DNA of 64,000 nt from JAOUEA01 sp963825685 (GTDB taxonomy: Bacteria > Actinomycetota > UBA4738 > HRBIN12). Location: assembly GCA_963825685.1 (NCBI GenBank), contig CAWGUD010000018.1, forward strand, positions 62,001 through 126,000. Direction: 5' to 3'. The translations under genes were made by a program, and so were the position numbers. Position 1 is the stretch's first letter, and each line of letters begins with the position of its first letter. Below are positions 10,001-19,166 of this stretch, in pieces. The notes under the pieces were generated by a model, which saw only the letters and a program-made list of their open reading frames with translations, was not told the origin of the DNA and ran no database searches.

Positions 10001-10467
10001 CCGCCCAAGCGGAGCGGCACGAAGGTCGCGAACACCTCTCCGTCATCGGTCGTGATCGAGTTGAGCCTGCCCGTCCCGCGGGTGGCGGCGTAGACGGCAT
10101 CGAGATCGCTGCTCACGGCGTCGGACTCGTCGCCGGCGTCCGTGGAGAAGAGCAGGTCCCCCGAGGGCGACCACACGCGCACCCGGAACGCCGTGCCATC
10201 GGCCAGCACGCCCCGCTGGAGGCGTGCCAGCAGGTCGCCGGCGACCGATCCGCCGACCGTGCCCGCGACGTCCTCGGCCACGAGCACGGATGCGACCCCC
10301 GCGTTCGCGAGGCCCTTCGCGGTGACCTGCGCCTGGGTCTCGGCCTGCTCGAGCGCCCGGGAGCCGAAGACCGTGGCCCCCGCCACGAGCGCGAGGCAGA
10401 CCAGCAGAAGGGTGACGAACCTCCGTCGCCCCCTGCGGATCGCATTCAACGCGCGGCCACCACTCAC
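7064..10467 (-). CDS. Membrane-anchored giant coiled-coil protein with extracytoplasmic sensor-like domain (frameshifted)
   Basis: About 1,134 residues once a single-base break near 7970, in an alanine-coding GCC/GCG run, is restored. A first membrane segment (about residues 16-36) is followed by a 140-residue extracytoplasmic domain (RVRVWSPSGDLLFSTDAGDE; TTDDGEVFATFVPLR) like single Cache/PAS sensor folds, and a second membrane segment (about 185-205). About 850 residues of Ala/Glu/Arg-rich heptads then predict one very long cytoplasmic coiled coil. The acidic C-terminus ends near RSLRSRLADAAARKK. There is no kinase, methyl-accepting or cyclase domain. A scaffold, polarity or chromosome-organising role is possible, but nothing specific is shown. 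Long ORFs on both strands here are shadows of the biased composition. Confidence 0.7.
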
Positions 10468-10601
10468 GCTCGGAGAACCTCGCCACCTTCACGCTCGCCA
10501 GAACCTGTCCCCCTCCCATCGGCCTACGCAGTCGCACTCCTGAGCATCGGCGGAAGATTCGCCGAACGATGTGGTTCGTTGCGGCGACACCCCGGGCCAC
10601 C

Positions 10602-10607
10602 TACGCT
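10602..10607 (+). promoter_or_regulatory. -10 hexamer TACGCT before the SGNH lipoprotein
   Basis: TACGCT ends 11 nt upstream of the ATG at 10619, with no Shine-Dalgarno sequence between them. This supports ATG 10619 over an upstream in-frame alternative at 10571. Confidence 0.45.
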
Positions 10608-10618
10608 CGCCGCGACCC

Positions 10619-11558
10619 ATGACGTCCCCCGGATCCCGACGCCCACCAGGAACGGCACTCCTCGTCGTGCTCGCGGCGGTCGCGCTCGTCGCGACGGCCT
10701 GCCAGGAACCCGAACGGTCCGGGTCGCCGGTGTGTCGGCGGGGATCCCCGCGGATCACCGTCTACCAGGGACCGGACGGCGACTGCATCCCTCGGCGCCG
10801 TGTGGTCGGCTACCGATGCGAGGGCGCCGACCCGGTCGTGGTGTTCGATGCCGGAAGCGGGTCGGAACGTCGGTTCCTGGGCGGCCCGTTCACCGTGCCG
10901 GTGCCGGGGTTGCCCGATGACGCGCAGGTGGTCGGCGTGGGCGACGGCGCGCAGCTGGTCGCCGTGCCCGACGATCCTCGTCGGCTCTACACGGTGCGCG
11001 GGTCGTCGGTCTGGCGTTGGCTCGCATTGCCGGAGCCGTCGTCGATCGACGGCGTGCCACAGGCGTTCATGCTCGGGGACTCACTGCTCGACGGCGGCAC
11101 GCCCGCGATGATCGCCGCGCTCCCCGACTGGTCGCTCGAGATCGATGCCACGAACGGACGAGGATCGATCACGGGAGTCTCGATCGCCGAGGCGCGAACC
11201 GCCGAGGATCAGGTGGTCGTGGTGGAGCTCGGCACGAACGACCGCGGTGTCGATGCCTTCACCGCCAACGCCGACCGCATCCTCTCGGCGTTCCGGAACG
11301 GTGCCACTCGTGCTCTGGCAGAACGTCGAGGGACCTCCCGACGTCGTGCCCGCTGACGAGATCAACGCCGCGATCGAGACCCTCGCCGGGCGTCGACCGA
11401 ACGTGGCGATCGCCGACTGGGACGACGAGGTGCCCGAGGAGTACCTCTCGGACGGCGTGCACCCGGACCCCGAGCACCAGGACGCGATGGCCACCCTGGT
11501 CGCGCCGATGCTGCAGCGATGGTGGACGACCGCGACCGAGCAGCCGGCGTGCGACTGA
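10619..11558 (+). CDS. SGNH/GDSL-hydrolase-like lipoprotein (frameshifted)
   Basis: About 312 residues after restoring a one-base gain at about 11300. The N-terminus carries a lipobox (ALVATAC), so the protein is probably lipid-anchored outside the membrane. The C-terminal half has the SGNH blocks in order: GDSLLDGG (nucleophile Ser), VVVELGTNDRG (block III Asn), and DGVHPDPEH (Asp/His pair). Such domains are esterases or acyltransferases acting on cell-wall glycans. Two short Cys-containing strands precede the domain. It is convergent with the EamA gene, with only 19 bp between the stops. Confidence 0.75.
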
Positions 11559-11577
11559 CCTCGCCCGGAGCGGAGCG

Positions 11578-12513
11578 TCAGCCCGCCGGCGGCAGCGTCT
11601 CCGGTTCCGGGTAGACGGGATCGCGCCGAGCGGCTCGCACCACGATGAACGCGGTCGCCGCCACGACGATCGCGCCCCCGAGCGCCGTGAGCGGGGTGAT
11701 GCGCTCGTCGAGCACCACCCACGCCGCGATCGTGCCGATCACCGGCTGCGACTGCAGCAGCAACGAGCCGAGCCACGCCTCCACGAACCGGTGGGACCAT
11801 GCCACCGAGAGATGGCCCATCAGGCCGGGCACGATCGCGATCAGCACGATCCAGGCCCAGTCCGACGCGTCGGGTGGCCGCAGCGACGTGCCGGTCACGA
11901 GGGATGCGGCCGTGACCACGATCGCCGAGACCAGCATCACGTTGGCCATGTAGTCGATCGCGTCGACGGTGGCTCGCGCTCGCTTCGAGAAGAGCCAGTA
12001 GGCGGTCCAGGTGAGCACGCTGAGCGCGGCCGCCGCGTCGCCGACCGGACTCCAGGTCGGCGAGCCTTGCGACCCGATCGCCACGAGCGCGACGCCCACG
12101 AACGACGAGCCGATCACGATCGCGTCACGACGGTCGAGCCGTTCACCGAACCATCGGACCGCGCCGAGCGTGATGAACACGGGCGCGAGGGCCCCGATGA
12201 TCGTCGCGTTCGCCACGCTCGTGAGGCGGAACGCCGTGAACGTCAGCGCGATGTCACCGGCGAAGAAGACGCCGCCGAGCGCGCTCGCCTTCAGGGCGCG
12301 CCACGTCGGGCGCCGGCCGCTCGCGATGAAGATCACCGCGTACAGCGCGACCCCGATCCACAGCCGGTAGCTCGCGAACGCCAGCGTCGGCATCTCGACC
12401 TGCTTGAGCACCAAGGGCACGAGGCCCCACACGACCGTCGTGAACGAGAGCACGACGATGCCGAGCGTCCGCCGTGACGCCTCGTCCGACGCCACCGCGT
12501 CCCTCCTCGACAT
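11578..12513 (-). CDS. EamA/DMT-family transporter
   Basis: 311-residue inner-membrane protein of the drug/metabolite transporter superfamily, with ten hydrophobic segments in two EamA repeats (VVLSFTTVVWGLVPLVLKQV and AAALSVLTWTAYWLF begin them). ANATIIGALAPVFITLGAV and WLGSLLLQSQPVIGTIAAWV are the conserved late helices of each repeat. The substrate cannot be predicted. ATG at 12513 chosen; a TAGCGT -10 ends 6 nt upstream. Confidence 0.88.
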   Translation of the reverse strand: MSRRDAVASDEASRRTLGIVVLSFTTVVWGLVPLVLKQVEMPTLAFASYRLWIGVALYAVIFIASGRRPTWRALKASALGGVFFAGDIALTFTAFRLTSVANATIIGALAPVFITLGAVRWFGERLDRRDAIVIGSSFVGVALVAIGSQGSPTWSPVGDAAAALSVLTWTAYWLFSKRARATVDAIDYMANVMLVSAIVVTAASLVTGTSLRPPDASDWAWIVLIAIVPGLMGHLSVAWSHRFVEAWLGSLLLQSQPVIGTIAAWVVLDERITPLTALGGAIVVAATAFIVVRAARRDPVYPEPETLPPAG

Positions 12514-12519
12514 GCTCCG

Positions 12520-12525
12520 ACGCTA
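12520..12525 (-). promoter_or_regulatory. -10 hexamer TAGCGT of leaderless EamA gene
   Basis: TAGCGT (minus strand) ends 6 nt before the ATG, and there is no ribosome binding site. Confidence 0.5.
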
Positions 12526-12572
12526 GCAGCGAGGCGCCGTCGAACCCCCGGCGGCGACAACGAGATGGGACG

Positions 12573-13514
12573 ATGCACGGGATGAACCTCGTCGGACTCG
12601 ACGCGCGCATCGGACTCGGCTGCATGCCGATGAGCTTCGGCTACGTCGACGTCGCGAGCGAGGACGACCCCGTGGCCGTGATCGGGCGAGCACTCGAGCT
12701 CGGCGTCGCGATGTTCGACACCGCCGACGTGTACGGACCGTTCACGAACGAGCAGCTCGTGGGACGGGCGCTCGAGGGCAGGCGACGCGATGCGATGATC
12801 GCCACGAAGTGGGGCCTCGTGGCCGGCCCGACCGGGGGGTATCCGCTCGCCCGCGATGCCCGGCCCGAACGAGCCGCCGAGGCCGTGCGCGCGTCGCTCG
12901 AACGGTTGCGGACCGACGTGATCGACCTCTACTACCTGCATCGCGTCGACGATCACGTCCCCCTGGAAGAGTCGTGGGGCGCCATGGCCGCGCTCGTCGA
13001 GCAGGGCGTGGTCAGGGCCATCGGCCTCTCGGAGGTCGGCGTCGACGAGCTCGAGCGCGCCCACGCGATCCATCCCGTGGCCGCCGTGCAGTCCGAGCTC
13101 AGCCTGTGGACCCGCGACGCGCTGGACGAAGTCGTCCCATGGTGCGCGAGCCACGGTGCCGCGTTCGTGCCGTTCTCGCCGCTGGGGCGTGGCTTCCTCA
13201 CCGGAACGATCACCCACGGTGGCTTCGATGCTCGGGACTTCCGCGCCTCGAACCCCCGGTTCACCGAGGAGGCGATCGCGTCGAACCAGGCGATCGTGAC
13301 GGTGGTCCGACGGGTGGCCGAGCGCCACGAGGCGACCCCGGCACAGGTGGCCCTCGCGTGGACGCTCGCCCAGGGCCCACACGTGTTGCCGATCCCCGGG
13401 ACGAAGCGGGTCCGCTACCTCGAGGAGAACGTCGCGGCCACCGAACTCGCGCTCACCGACGACGACCTCGCCGACCTCGACGCGGCCCCGCCGGCCAGCG
13501 CCCCGCGATACTGA
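12573..13514 (+). CDS. Aldo/keto reductase
   Basis: 313-residue NADPH-dependent TIM-barrel oxidoreductase. The catalytic tetrad is complete: Asp49 and Tyr54 (FDTADVYG), Lys79 (IATKWG) and His123 (YYLHR). The cofactor loop is seen in IPGTKRVRYLEENVAA. The sequence is most like AKRs that reduce small aldehydes or act in sugar metabolism (SPLGRGFLTG). A second in-frame ATG at 12582 is possible. The next gene starts five bases after the stop. Confidence 0.9.
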   Translation: MHGMNLVGLDARIGLGCMPMSFGYVDVASEDDPVAVIGRALELGVAMFDTADVYGPFTNEQLVGRALEGRRRDAMIATKWGLVAGPTGGYPLARDARPERAAEAVRASLERLRTDVIDLYYLHRVDDHVPLEESWGAMAALVEQGVVRAIGLSEVGVDELERAHAIHPVAAVQSELSLWTRDALDEVVPWCASHGAAFVPFSPLGRGFLTGTITHGGFDARDFRASNPRFTEEAIASNQAIVTVVRRVAERHEATPAQVALAWTLAQGPHVLPIPGTKRVRYLEENVAATELALTDDDLADLDAAPPASAPRY

Positions 13515-13518
13515 ACGC

Positions 13519-14026
13519 ATGGTCGACACCCCGGCGACCCGCGCCGTCGCCTCCACGGATCTCGACGTCCGCATCGTGGCGACCGAGATCCCGTCCAGCG
13601 CCGAGGAGAGCGCGGCCCTGCAGGGCATCGACGTCGGTCGCCTGCTCCGCACGATCGTGATCAGGCGCGGCGCCGACGACTACGTGTTCGTGCTCGTGCC
13701 GGGCGGCCGGCAGATCGACTGGAAGAAGCTCCGCGCCCACCTCGGCGAGCGGCGGCTCTCGCTCCCCGACGCCGCCGAGGCGAGGGCGGCCACCGGCTAC
13801 GAGCGCGGCGCGATCACACCGTTCGGATCGACGCTCCGCCTGGCCGGTCATCGCCGATGTGACGATCCGCGGGCTCGGCATCGTCGCGATCGGCGCGGGA
13901 GCCCGTGGGGTCAACCTGCACGTCGAGGCCGCCGGCCTGCTCGGGGCCCTCGACGCGACCGAGGCCGACGTGACGAACCCGTCGACCCTCGATCCGGCGC
14001 AGCAGGACGACGCACCGGGCGCTTGA
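13519..14026 (+). CDS. YbaK/ProX-type aminoacyl-tRNA deacylase (frameshifted)
   Basis: About 169 residues. Editing-domain homologue that hydrolyses mischarged aminoacyl-tRNAs in trans. Family hallmarks are LLRTIVIRRGADDYVFVLVPG, the conserved Lys in QIDWKKLRAHLG, and the GAITPFGS substrate loop. An extra base at about 13840 breaks the frame (GSTL then WPVIADVTI); the restored C-terminus has the expected GLGIVAIGAGARGVNLHVEA. It follows the aldo/keto reductase with a 4-bp gap, so the two are likely cotranscribed. Confidence 0.8.
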
Positions 14027-14094
14027 CCACCTGCCTCCTGCGGGGGAGGCTCACGCATGCCGACCGGGGTGCCACGAGCGCGAGGAGGCCTCGC

Positions 14095-14757
14095 ATGAGC
14101 GCCGCCGCCCGCCGCGTCGTCGCCGGCGAGCAGGTCGATTCGCTCCTCGACGCCCTCGCGTCGGGCGCGACCGAGCCCGCCTCCGGCGCCTTCGCGGCCC
14201 TGGCCGCGGCGTCGGGGGCCGCACTCGTGACGGCCGTGGCCCGGCGCACGCTCCGACGCCTCGCCGACGACGACCCCCACACCGCTCGCCTCGAGGAGAT
14301 CGCCGCGGAGGCCGACGCCGCCCGTCCGGCGTTGCTCGCGTCGGCCGACCGCGACGCCGAGCTGCAGCACGAGCTCGCGCTCGCCGCGCGCATGCGCCAG
14401 GACTCGGAGAAGCGGCGCACCGCCCGCCTCGTCACCCTGCAGTCGGTCCTCGAAGACGCGGTCGACGTCCAGCTCGATCTCGCCCGGCGCTCCGTCTTGC
14501 TGGCGGGGCTCGCCGAGGAGGCGACGTCGGTCGCCGACCCGAACGCCGCCGCCGACGGACTCGCGGCGGTCGCGGCCCTGCACGCGGCGGCGGTCGCGGC
14601 GCTCGCCACCGTGGAGCTGAATGCCTTCGCGATCGTCGATCCCGCTCGCCGCGACGAGCTCACGGCGACGTGCGCCGCGCTCGGGGAACGCGCCACGAGC
14701 ATGCTCGACGACGCTCGCGCCGGCTTCGGCGGCCGCGTGCAGCCCGGTTCCTCCTGA
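14095..14757 (+). CDS. Formiminotransferase-cyclodeaminase C-terminal-like protein
   Basis: 220-residue all-helical protein resembling the cyclodeaminase/cyclohydrolase domain: an N-terminal SLLDALASGATEPASGAFAA loop like the Gly-rich loop of the family, then long Ala-rich helices. In characterised members this domain acts on formimino- or methenyl-tetrahydrofolate. Here the classical GGG turn is ASG, so activity is uncertain. ATG 14095 is well supported by a gaggagg Shine-Dalgarno six bases upstream. Confidence 0.6.
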   Translation: MSAAARRVVAGEQVDSLLDALASGATEPASGAFAALAAASGAALVTAVARRTLRRLADDDPHTARLEEIAAEADAARPALLASADRDAELQHELALAARMRQDSEKRRTARLVTLQSVLEDAVDVQLDLARRSVLLAGLAEEATSVADPNAAADGLAAVAALHAAAVAALATVELNAFAIVDPARRDELTATCAALGERATSMLDDARAGFGGRVQPGSS

Positions 14758-14768
14758 GCTGACTCTCC

Positions 14769-14774
14769 TACGAT
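14769..14774 (+). promoter_or_regulatory. -10 hexamer TACGAT of the adenosine deaminase gene
   Basis: TACGAT overlaps the first possible ATG (14773) and ends 7 nt before the second (14782). This favours a leaderless start at 14782. Confidence 0.45.
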
Positions 14775-14781
14775 GGCCGCG

Positions 14782-15849
14782 ATGCCCGGCCCCCTCGCCC
14801 ACACGCTTCCCACGGTGCTGTTGCACGACCACCTCGACGGCGGCGTGCGGCCCGGGACGATGCTCGAGCTCGCGGATGCCACGGGGTACGACGGCCTCCC
14901 GGCGGACGATCCCGAGGGACTCGCGGCGTGGATGACACGAGGCGCGGACCGCCACGATCTCGTGCTGTACCTCGAGACCTTCGTGCACACGGTCGGCGTG
15001 ATGCAGACGACCGATGCCCTGGCGCGGGTCGCCCGAGAGTGCGCCGAGGACCTTGCCGCCGACGGCGTCGTGTACGCGGAGGTGCGGTTCGCCCCCGAGC
15101 TGCATACCCAGAGGGGCCTCGGGCCCGACGACGTCGTGGAAGCCGTGCTCGACGGATTCGCCCGAGCCGACGAGGGTGCGACGATCCGCGTGAACGCCAT
15201 CGTGACCGCGATGCGGACCGGAGGCCGCAGCCTCGAGATCGCAGAGCTCGCCCTGCGGTGGGCCGATCGAGGGGTCGTGGGCTTCGACCTCGCCGGGGCG
15301 GAGGCCGGCTTCCCTCCGGCGGCGCACCGAGCAGCGTTCGACCTGGTGCTCTCCGACGGACGCCTCGGCCTGACGATCCACGCCGGGGAGGGCGACGGGC
15401 CCGGGTCGATCCGCGGGGCCTTGGCGTGCGGCGCCCAACGTCTCGGCCACGGCGTTCGCCTCGCCGACGACATCACGGTCGGCGCCGGTGGACGCACGAG
15501 GCTCGGTCCACTCGCACGGGAGGTGCGGGATCGAGGCGTGCCGCTCGAGCTCTGCCCGACGTCGAACGTCCACTCGGGGGCCGCGGCCTCGATCGCCGAA
15601 CACCCGATCGGCATGATGACCGCGCTCGGCTTCCGGGTCACGGTCAACACCGACAACCGGCTGATGTCGGCGACGACGCAGTCGAACGAGCTCGCGCTGA
15701 CGGCGCAGGCCTTCGACTGGGATCTCGACCAGGTCGAGGCGGTGGTCGTGACGGCCGCTGAGTCGGCGTTCCTGCCCGACGAGGATCGTCGCGAGTTGAT
15801 CGATGGGGTCGTCCGACCCGGGTTCGAGCGGTCGGCGACCGCGCGGTGA
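14782..15849 (+). CDS. add: Adenosine deaminase
   Basis: 355-residue zinc TIM-barrel enzyme converting adenosine to inosine in purine salvage. Zinc ligands His15 and His17 (LLHDHLDGG), the catalytic Glu in TIHAGEGDGPGSI, the His of LGHGVRL, SNVHSG and NTDN are all present. The last motif has Asn where many homologues have NTDDP. ATG 14782 is preferred over 14773 because of the position of the -10 element. The last codons overlap the frame of the following hydrolase. Confidence 0.92.
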   Translation: MPGPLAHTLPTVLLHDHLDGGVRPGTMLELADATGYDGLPADDPEGLAAWMTRGADRHDLVLYLETFVHTVGVMQTTDALARVARECAEDLAADGVVYAEVRFAPELHTQRGLGPDDVVEAVLDGFARADEGATIRVNAIVTAMRTGGRSLEIAELALRWADRGVVGFDLAGAEAGFPPAAHRAAFDLVLSDGRLGLTIHAGEGDGPGSIRGALACGAQRLGHGVRLADDITVGAGGRTRLGPLAREVRDRGVPLELCPTSNVHSGAAASIAEHPIGMMTALGFRVTVNTDNRLMSATTQSNELALTAQAFDWDLDQVEAVVVTAAESAFLPDEDRRELIDGVVRPGFERSATAR

Positions 15850-15893
15850 CGCCCGCACGGGGCGTTCGGCCCGCCAGGACGCAAGATAGGTCG

Positions 15894-16739
15894 ATGCCCG
15901 CACGCCAGGACCGCTCGTCGACGGCGCTCCGCGGTTCGTGGCTCGAGCGACCGTGGGGGCGGATGCGCGTCTGGCACGCGGGCACCGGCCCTGCTGTGCT
16001 GGCGGTGCACGGACTCGGCGGCTCGGGCCGGTACTGGCAGGGCCTCGCCGACCGCATCGGCGACGACGCGACGATCGTGGCGCCGGATCTGCCCGGCTTC
16101 GGCCGCTCGGACGCGCCCACCCAGCACGTCGACCGTTCGCTCCTGCTCTCCGACCTCGATGCGGTCGTCGCGAGGTTCGTGGGCGACGGGCCCGTCCGCG
16201 TGGTCGGGCATTCTCTGGGCGGGGTGCTCGCGGCGCTGTGGACGTCTCGGCATCCGGATCGCGTGAGCATGCTCGCGATGGCCGCCTCTCCGTTCCCCGA
16301 CGCCACCGCGATGGACGTCCGCTCCCGCGCCGACCTGCGGCCGTCGTCCGTGAGGCGAGCGGCGGCGAGGGTCGCCCGAGCCGTCTGGCCGGCGTTCGCG
16401 GTGCCGATCGGGCTGGCACGGGGCTATCCCACCGAGGTGGTCGTCGACTTCGGCCGCCAGTCGGTCCGCGCGCGTGCGTGGACGATGTGGTCGCTGTGGT
16501 CGGACCCCGACCTCGAGCAGGAGATCGAGACGCTGTCGATGCTCGACGGGTCGACCGCCACGTTGTTGGCGCACGCCCGCGACGATCGCACGGTGTCGAT
16601 CCGAGCCAACACGGCGTGGGGGCGCGTCCTGCCCCACGCCGAGCGGCGCGTGCTCGACGACGGCGGGCACCAGTTCCTGCTGCGATCGGGGTTCCAGCCG
16701 GTGGCCGGCTGGCTCGCCCGCGACGCCACCGAGGGCTAG
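15894..16739 (+). CDS. Alpha/beta hydrolase
   Basis: 281 residues. Oxyanion-hole motif VHGLGGSGRYW, nucleophile Ser107 in the elbow GHSLGG, a helical cap region, and a late His (DDGGHQFLLR). The lid region (AVWPAFAVPIGLARGYP) is hydrophobic. The substrate is unknown; esterase, lipase or epoxide-hydrolase activity are all possible. An upstream GTG at 15846 overlapping the deaminase stop (GTGA) would add 16 residues. Confidence 0.85.
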   Translation: MPARQDRSSTALRGSWLERPWGRMRVWHAGTGPAVLAVHGLGGSGRYWQGLADRIGDDATIVAPDLPGFGRSDAPTQHVDRSLLLSDLDAVVARFVGDGPVRVVGHSLGGVLAALWTSRHPDRVSMLAMAASPFPDATAMDVRSRADLRPSSVRRAAARVARAVWPAFAVPIGLARGYPTEVVVDFGRQSVRARAWTMWSLWSDPDLEQEIETLSMLDGSTATLLAHARDDRTVSIRANTAWGRVLPHAERRVLDDGGHQFLLRSGFQPVAGWLARDATEG

Positions 16740-16742
16740 GCT
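16737..16742 (+). promoter_or_regulatory. -10 hexamer TAGGCT overlapping the upstream stop codon
   Basis: TAGGCT ends 8 nt before the ATG at 16751. Its first three bases are the TAG stop codon of the alpha/beta hydrolase, so one sequence serves both genes. Confidence 0.5.
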
Positions 16743-16750
16743 GAGGCGCC

Positions 16751-17167
16751 ATGGCGAACCAGGCGGCACAGCACCACCTCGTGCTGATCCTCGCGCGCGA
16801 CTTCGCGTCGCGCCTGGCCACGCCGGTGTTCCTCGTCGACGTCCGCGGCACGGTGATCTACTTCAACGAGGCGGCGGAACGCGTGCTCGGTCGCCGCTAC
16901 ATCGAGGGCGGCGGCATGGAGGCCGAAGAGTGGAGCACCCTGTTCGCGCCCTCGGACGACGACGGCAACCCGATCGAGCTCAACGAGCTGCCGCTCGCCG
17001 TGGCGATCCTCGAACGGCACCCCGACCATCGCATGCTGCGGATCCGCAGCGTCGACGGCACCGAGCGACGCATCGAGGTCACGGCGTTCCCGCTCTTCGC
17101 CCACGAGGACGAATGCCTCGGCGCGATCGCGATCTTCTGGGAGACCCCCGAGGGCGCGGAGCGCTAG
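16751..17167 (+). CDS. Single PAS-domain protein
   Basis: 138 residues, essentially one PAS domain: ATPVFLVDVRGTVIYFNEAA, VLGRRYIEGGG, then the beta strands MLRIRSVDGTERRIEVTAFP and GAIAIFWETP. No output domain is fused, so it may sense a ligand and act through a partner. It abuts the MBL hydrolase gene with no spacer and the two are very probably cotranscribed. Confidence 0.85.
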   Translation: MANQAAQHHLVLILARDFASRLATPVFLVDVRGTVIYFNEAAERVLGRRYIEGGGMEAEEWSTLFAPSDDDGNPIELNELPLAVAILERHPDHRMLRIRSVDGTERRIEVTAFPLFAHEDECLGAIAIFWETPEGAER

Positions 17168-18016
17168 GTGCACGTGCGCATCTGGGGGTGCCGAGGCTCG
17201 ATCGCCGCACCCGGCCCCGAGACGATCCGCTACGGCGGCAACACGTCGTGCGTGGAGGTCCGCGGCGATCACGGAGAGGTGATCGTGCTCGACGCGGGCA
17301 CCGGTGCGCGACCGCTCGGTGAGCGATTGATGAGCGAGCACGAGCCTGCGCGCAGGGTCGACCTGCTCCTCACCCATCTGCACGTCGACCACCTCGAGGG
17401 CCTCGGCATGTTCGCTCCGATCTGGTCGCCCGAGACCGAGCTCCACATCTGGGGGCCGCCCTCCCCCGTCGCCTCGCTCGACGAGCGGATCGCCACCTAC
17501 TTCTCCCCGCCGCTCTTCCCGGTGCACCTGACCGAGGTGCCCGCACGGGTGAGCTTCCACGACGCACCCCGAGAGCCGTGGACGATCGGGTCGATCACGG
17601 TCTCCGCACATCCGATCCTGCACCCGGGCGCCACGGTCGGGTACCGGCTGGAGTCCGAGGACCGCACGCTCGCGTACGTGACCGACCACGAGCCGGCCCT
17701 CGGCACGGATCTGGACGCCGTCGACACGAGCTGGATCTCGGGGTACGCGCTCGCTCACCACGCAGACCTGCTGATCCACGACTGTCAGTACACGGTGGAG
17801 GAGTACGCGTCACATGTGGGCTGGGGTCATCCGAGCGTCGCCCACGTGGCGGCGTTCGCGCGCCGGGCCGAGGTGGGCCGCCTCGTGATGTTCCACCATC
17901 ACCCCGGCCACGCCGACGACCAGCTCGACGCGATGCGCGGCGAGGTGCTCTCCGGATGGTCCGTCGACCCCGCCCGGTGCATCGTGGCGGCCGAGGGCGC
18001 CGAGATCGAGGTCTGA
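17168..18016 (+). CDS. MBL-fold metallohydrolase
   Basis: 282 residues. The metallo-beta-lactamase zinc motif HLHVDH is at residues 70-75, with further ligands in APILHPG-like (HPILHPGATVGYR), VTDHEP and a late FHHHPGHAD. The N-terminal GCRGSIAAPGPETIRYGGNT is typical of the cAMP-phosphodiesterase/RNase Z-like subgroup. GTG start directly follows the PAS stop. A PAS sensor paired with an MBL phosphodiesterase suggests cyclic-nucleotide or phosphodiester signalling, but this is inference. Confidence 0.85.
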   Translation: MHVRIWGCRGSIAAPGPETIRYGGNTSCVEVRGDHGEVIVLDAGTGARPLGERLMSEHEPARRVDLLLTHLHVDHLEGLGMFAPIWSPETELHIWGPPSPVASLDERIATYFSPPLFPVHLTEVPARVSFHDAPREPWTIGSITVSAHPILHPGATVGYRLESEDRTLAYVTDHEPALGTDLDAVDTSWISGYALAHHADLLIHDCQYTVEEYASHVGWGHPSVAHVAAFARRAEVGRLVMFHHHPGHADDQLDAMRGEVLSGWSVDPARCIVAAEGAEIEV

Positions 18017-18025
18017 GGGACCGCG

Positions 18026-19166
18026 TCAGACCGCGGCCACGTGCAGGCCGACCCACGACCTCAGGCCGGCACGCCACAACGCCCGCTCGTGATACTCCCC
18101 CTCGCGCGAGATCCCCTCCACACCGCCAGCGCGGAGCAGGACGCGAAGCAGGGGCGCGAGCTGGTGCCCGTAGAGCTCCATGCACGCGTGCGGATGCACC
18201 CCCGGCCACGAGTAGCACGACACGACCCAGCGCCGGTGGGAACGGTCGACCTCATCGGGCACCGTCGTCCCAGGCGGGGTCGTCGGGGCCGAAGGCCCAT
18301 CGGTCGAGGTTGCCCTGGGGGATGCCCTCGATGCCGCGCACGGTCGGCGGCGACTCGTGCAGCAGGTACGGATCGACCACGAGGTCGCAGATGACCGCGT
18401 GCTCGGGCAGACTGGCGAGCCACGGGTTCGGCACCAGGGGCACGCTCGGATCGTGGCGCTGGGTGGAGTCGACGAGCACGTCGGTGACGGCCAGGCGCTC
18501 CCTCATGTACCCGGTGCGCCCCGTGAGGTTGCGACCGACCGTCGTGACCTCCACCCCGGGCAGATGCGCCAGGCGCTGGGCGCGCTCGAGGTTCCCGTAC
18601 TTCGTCGCCGCCTCGACGGCGTCCTTGCCGATCGCGCCGGCGCCGAGCACGGTCACCCGGATGGGCGGCCGCGTGGGCCGCGCGAACTCCGGCCACTCGC
18701 TCTCCAACACGTCGAACGCGGCCTCGAGCCCGTTCCACGCGACGTCGCGTTCGTCGACCACGAGCCGATGCCCGATGTCGTCGGTGAGCAGGTCGAGCGA
18801 GATCGCATCGAGGCCGAGCTCCACGAGCCGCGCGACCCGGCGCGGCCGGGTCGGGAAGTGCAGCATCGACACGAGCATCGCGCCTCGCCGCATCAGGTGC
18901 AGCCGGTCCTCGGGCGCACGCAGCACCAGCACCACATCCTGCGCGAAGGCATCCTCGTTCGATCCGACCGTCACGTTCGGACCCACCCGCAGGTAGTCCG
19001 CGTCGGAGTAGCCCATGCCCGACCCGATGGTGCCCTCGACGACGATGCGGCCTCCGAGGTCGGCGACCGCCGCGACCAGGTCGGGCAGGAAATCGCGACG
19101 CTCCCCCGCTTCCTTGTGCATGCGGGGCAGGCCGAGGCTCGGCACCGTCACGCTCGCCACCGTCAC
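18026..19166 (-). CDS. AlaDH/PNT-like dehydrogenase, type B, intact copy B2 (frameshifted)
   Basis: About 379 residues. Alanine-dehydrogenase/transhydrogenase-like fold: N-terminal LGLPRMHKEAGERRDFLPDL corresponds to the pyruvate-binding start of AlaDH, and the NAD(P) Rossmann motif is VTVLGAGAIGKDAVEAATKY. The GTG start overlaps the stop of A2 (GTGA). One extra C at about 18257 shifts the frame; the restored end runs DRSHRRWVVSCYSWPGVHPH, parallel to the C-terminus of type A. The oxidised substrate is unknown; alanine, lysine/saccharopine-type or other amino acids are possible. This is the only copy of B with its own C-terminus. Confidence 0.7.

Noticed and set aside
7611..10920. Long ORFs on both strands over the coiled-coil gene
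   Set aside because: Only the 10467-to-7064 path gives a coherent signal-anchor and heptad pattern.
13453..16851. 952- and 1,132-residue minus-strand ORFs over the deaminase and hydrolase genes
   Set aside because: They are shadows of high-GC coding sequence with no recognisable domains.
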